Of a stretch of DNA of 6,991 bases, positions 5,704 to 6,991 are shown piece after piece. The translations under genes were made by a program, and so were the position numbers. The notes below the pieces were generated by a model that was given only the letters and a program-made list of their open reading frames with translations, was not told the DNA's origin and ran no database searches. Source of the DNA: Pseudomonadota bacterium (GTDB taxonomy: Bacteria; Desulfobacterota; Desulfovibrionia; Desulfovibrionales; Desulfovibrionaceae); NCBI GenBank assembly GCA_023426275.1, contig JAFABC010000176.1:1-6991 (forward strand), in the 5' to 3' direction. How positions within the stretch are numbered: the first letter of the stretch is position 1; each line of letters opens with the position of its first letter.

Positions 5704-5735
5704 ACATCTGCCCTCCTGAAAAAGCGTACCCTATC

Positions 5736-5764
5736 AATTAACACTCCCAACGCAAAAAGGTCAA
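5736..5764 (-). promoter_or_regulatory. Probable promoter of the cold-shock gene
   Basis: On the minus strand TTGACC (5764-5759) is followed after 17 bases by TTAATT (5741-5736), a weak -10, within a markedly AT-rich stretch. Transcription would start near 5729. The -35 matches five of six consensus bases. The -10 is poor, so the assignment is moderate. Confidence 0.4.
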
Positions 5765-5790
5765 CAAAAAAACAAATATCCTTTGACAGG

Positions 5791-5816
5791 GTGTCCGGTC
5801 GACAGAGGCGGGACAC
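5791..5816. repeat. Short inverted repeat between cbiB and the cold-shock gene
   Basis: GTGTCC (5791-5796) and GGACAC (5811-5816) are perfect inverted copies separated by 14 bases. On the minus strand this lies after the cbiB stop and before the cold-shock promoter. A T7 run occurs further down but not adjacent. It could be part of a cbiB terminator or an operator. The evidence is slight. Confidence 0.3.
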
Positions 5817-5846
5817 ACGCCAGGCGAAAGATACGTGCCTTTAACA

Positions 5847-6779
5847 TTACGTGCCCAAATAAATTTTCCGCACAACAAGCAATACTAGAGCAATCAGCCC
5901 ACCGGAAACCAAAACCAACTTTTCCAGTATGGTATACCGCATCGCATTCCAGGGTTTTCCCTGTGGTCCCATGGCCGGTTTTTCGACCAGCCGACCGAAA
6001 TAGACCGCCCTGCCCCCCATGCCCGCGCCGCACAGCCAAGCCGCCGCCGCCATGGGCCAACCGGCATTGGGGCTGGCGCTTTTGCGCGCATCGGCCACGA
6101 TGTCGCGAAAGCGCACGCCGCGCCCCCGGCCCAGCAACCGGGCTGCCGCCACCATGCCCAGGGCCGTCAACCGGGCCGGCAGCCAGGCCAGCGCATCGTC
6201 GGCCCGGGCGCCGAACCAGCCCAGACGCCGGTAGCGGTCGGTGCGGTAGCCCCACATGGAGTCGGCGGTGCTTATGGCCTTGTAGGCCCACAGGCCGGCC
6301 GGTCCGGTCAGAACCAGCCAGAACAGCGGGGCGATAAAGGCGTCGTTGGCATTCTCGGCCACCGACTCGGCCAGGGCCCGCCACAGGCCGTGCGCATCGA
6401 GCGCCGAGACATCGCGGCTGACCAGTCCGGCCACGACGGTTCGGGCGGCTTCCGTATGATTTTCTTCCAAAAATCGTGCCGCCCGGCGTCCTTCGCGCAG
6501 CAGCGAGCCCAGGGCCAGCCCGGCCATGGCGAAATACAGCCCGATCAACCAGCCGACGCCGGGAAGGCTCCCCAGCAGCCAGACCAGTCCGCTGGTAGCC
6601 AGGACAACGCCCAGCACGCCAACGGCGCCAAAGACGCGGCCGCGCCAGCCCCAGGCATCGGCCAGCCGGTCGAGCCAGACGTAGGCCGCGCCCAGTGCCC
6701 GGACCGGATGCGGCAGACGGGGAGGATCGCCAATGGCCAGATCCAGGGCCACGGCAGCGACAAGCAGCAAGGTTTGCAT
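5847..6779 (-). CDS. cbiB: Adenosylcobinamide-phosphate synthase CbiB
   Basis: Inner-membrane enzyme that attaches the aminopropanol arm (or its phosphate) to adenosylcobyric acid in cobalamin synthesis. The 310 residues show ALDLAIGDPPRLPHPVRALG (11-30), LVSRDVSALD (119-128), ESVAENANDAFIAPLFW (138-154), YKAISTADSMWGYRTDRY (166-183), RADDALAWLPARLT (192-205) and SPNAGWPMAAAAWLCGAGMGG (236-256). This is the conserved motif series of the CbiB/CobD family. Hydrophobic stretches near 1-17, 48-70, 72-94, 145-165, 200-215 and 285-304 fit a polytopic membrane protein. The start MQTLLL at 6779 matches the family N-terminus. The frame is open back to 6977, but the extra 66 residues are Arg/Pro-rich, run through the palindromic repeat and are not plausible. 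The ribosome binding site is weak. No other cobalamin gene lies in the window and no B12 riboswitch is recognisable upstream. Confidence 0.94.
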   Translation of the reverse strand: MQTLLLVAAVALDLAIGDPPRLPHPVRALGAAYVWLDRLADAWGWRGRVFGAVGVLGVVLATSGLVWLLGSLPGVGWLIGLYFAMAGLALGSLLREGRRAARFLEENHTEAARTVVAGLVSRDVSALDAHGLWRALAESVAENANDAFIAPLFWLVLTGPAGLWAYKAISTADSMWGYRTDRYRRLGWFGARADDALAWLPARLTALGMVAAARLLGRGRGVRFRDIVADARKSASPNAGWPMAAAAWLCGAGMGGRAVYFGRLVEKPAMGPQGKPWNAMRYTILEKLVLVSGGLIALVLLVVRKIYLGT

Positions 6780-6870
6780 GGATGATTTCCCAGGAAGGCG
6801 CGGCAGCGGCGTTCCCGTTTTTCTGGAGCCGGCAGGAAAAGCACTCCACGGAAAATGGGAAGCGAAGAAT

Positions 6871-6902
6871 GCCTCCGGCGGCCGGGGGGCATGATGCCCC
6901 CC
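6871..6902 (+). repeat. GC-rich palindromic repeat, copy 2
   Basis: Bases 6871-6901 are a perfect inverted copy of 1-31. It begins GCCTCCGGCGGCC and ends in the palindrome GGGGGGCAT-G-ATGCCCCCC. Both copies have a TCTTC/GAAGA box next to the GCCTCC end, with one-base different spacing, so the repeat unit probably extends a little further. It lies 92 bases upstream of the cbiB start. From memory, blocks starting GCCTCCGGCGGCC and leading into G-rich and CCGGACCCCC sequence are scattered between genes in Desulfovibrio-type genomes. That is recollection, not a search. Confidence 0.8.
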
Positions 6903-6962
6903 GGACCCCCTCGATAGTTCTTTGCGCGGCGCGAAGCGACGCTGGCGCACCTTGGCGGCGCA

Positions 6963-6991
6963 TTTTTCCCCTGGCAAAGCCAGGGGAAAAA
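6963..6991. other. Perfect 13-bp stem hairpin at the right edge
   Basis: TTTTTCCCCTGGC (6963-6975) and GCCAGGGGAAAAA (6979-6991) are perfect inverted copies around AAA. The T-run comes before the stem and the A-run after it on both strands, the reverse of an intrinsic terminator. It is more likely part of the dispersed repeat tract around 6871-6991 than a terminator. It may extend past the window edge. Confidence 0.6.

Noticed and set aside
6780..6977. N-terminal extension of cbiB by 66 residues
   Set aside because: The extension is Arg/Pro-rich, crosses the palindromic repeat and precedes the family N-terminus MQTLLLVAAVALDLAIGDPP.

Overview
This GC-rich window carries eight complete genes and no RNA gene, CRISPR array or insertion sequence that I can see. 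The gene content is NifU/NifS used apart from a nif cluster, a Fluc channel, ndk-proC, a small cold-shock protein and CbiB. Together with GC-rich dispersed palindromes in the gaps, this suggests an anaerobic sulfate reducer of the Desulfovibrio/Solidesulfovibrio group. That assignment is inferred from recognition of genes and repeats, not from a database search.

Left part, minus strand: nifU (start 2084) and nifS (end 52) form a translationally coupled Fe-S cluster assembly operon joined by an ATGA overlap, read from a probable sigma-70 promoter near 2197-2224. Middle part, plus strand, divergent from nifU: crcB (fluoride channel), a DUF190 protein with four CBS domains, ndk (nucleoside diphosphate kinase) and proC (pyrroline-5-carboxylate reductase). 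All four point the same way. ndk and proC are almost contiguous and end at a perfect 34-bp palindromic terminator (5438-5482). Right part, minus strand: a 68-residue cold-shock protein, convergent with proC and with its own promoter, and upstream of it cbiB for cobalamin synthesis.

Most of the genes are housekeeping. The part most worth following is the pair crcB plus DUF190-4xCBS. A PII-like domain fused to nucleotide-binding-type CBS modules beside a fluoride channel suggests metabolite-sensitive control of fluoride export, by analogy with PII proteins and ammonium channels. The second notable feature is a perfect 31-bp inverted repeat. One copy lies at the extreme left edge (1-31) and the other near the right edge (6871-6901). 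Each holds an internal palindrome and looks like a member of a dispersed repeat family. Several gaps also hold hairpins: in the nifU-crcB divergent region, before the DUF190 gene, before ndk and at the right edge. No gene-free stretch exceeds 300 bases.
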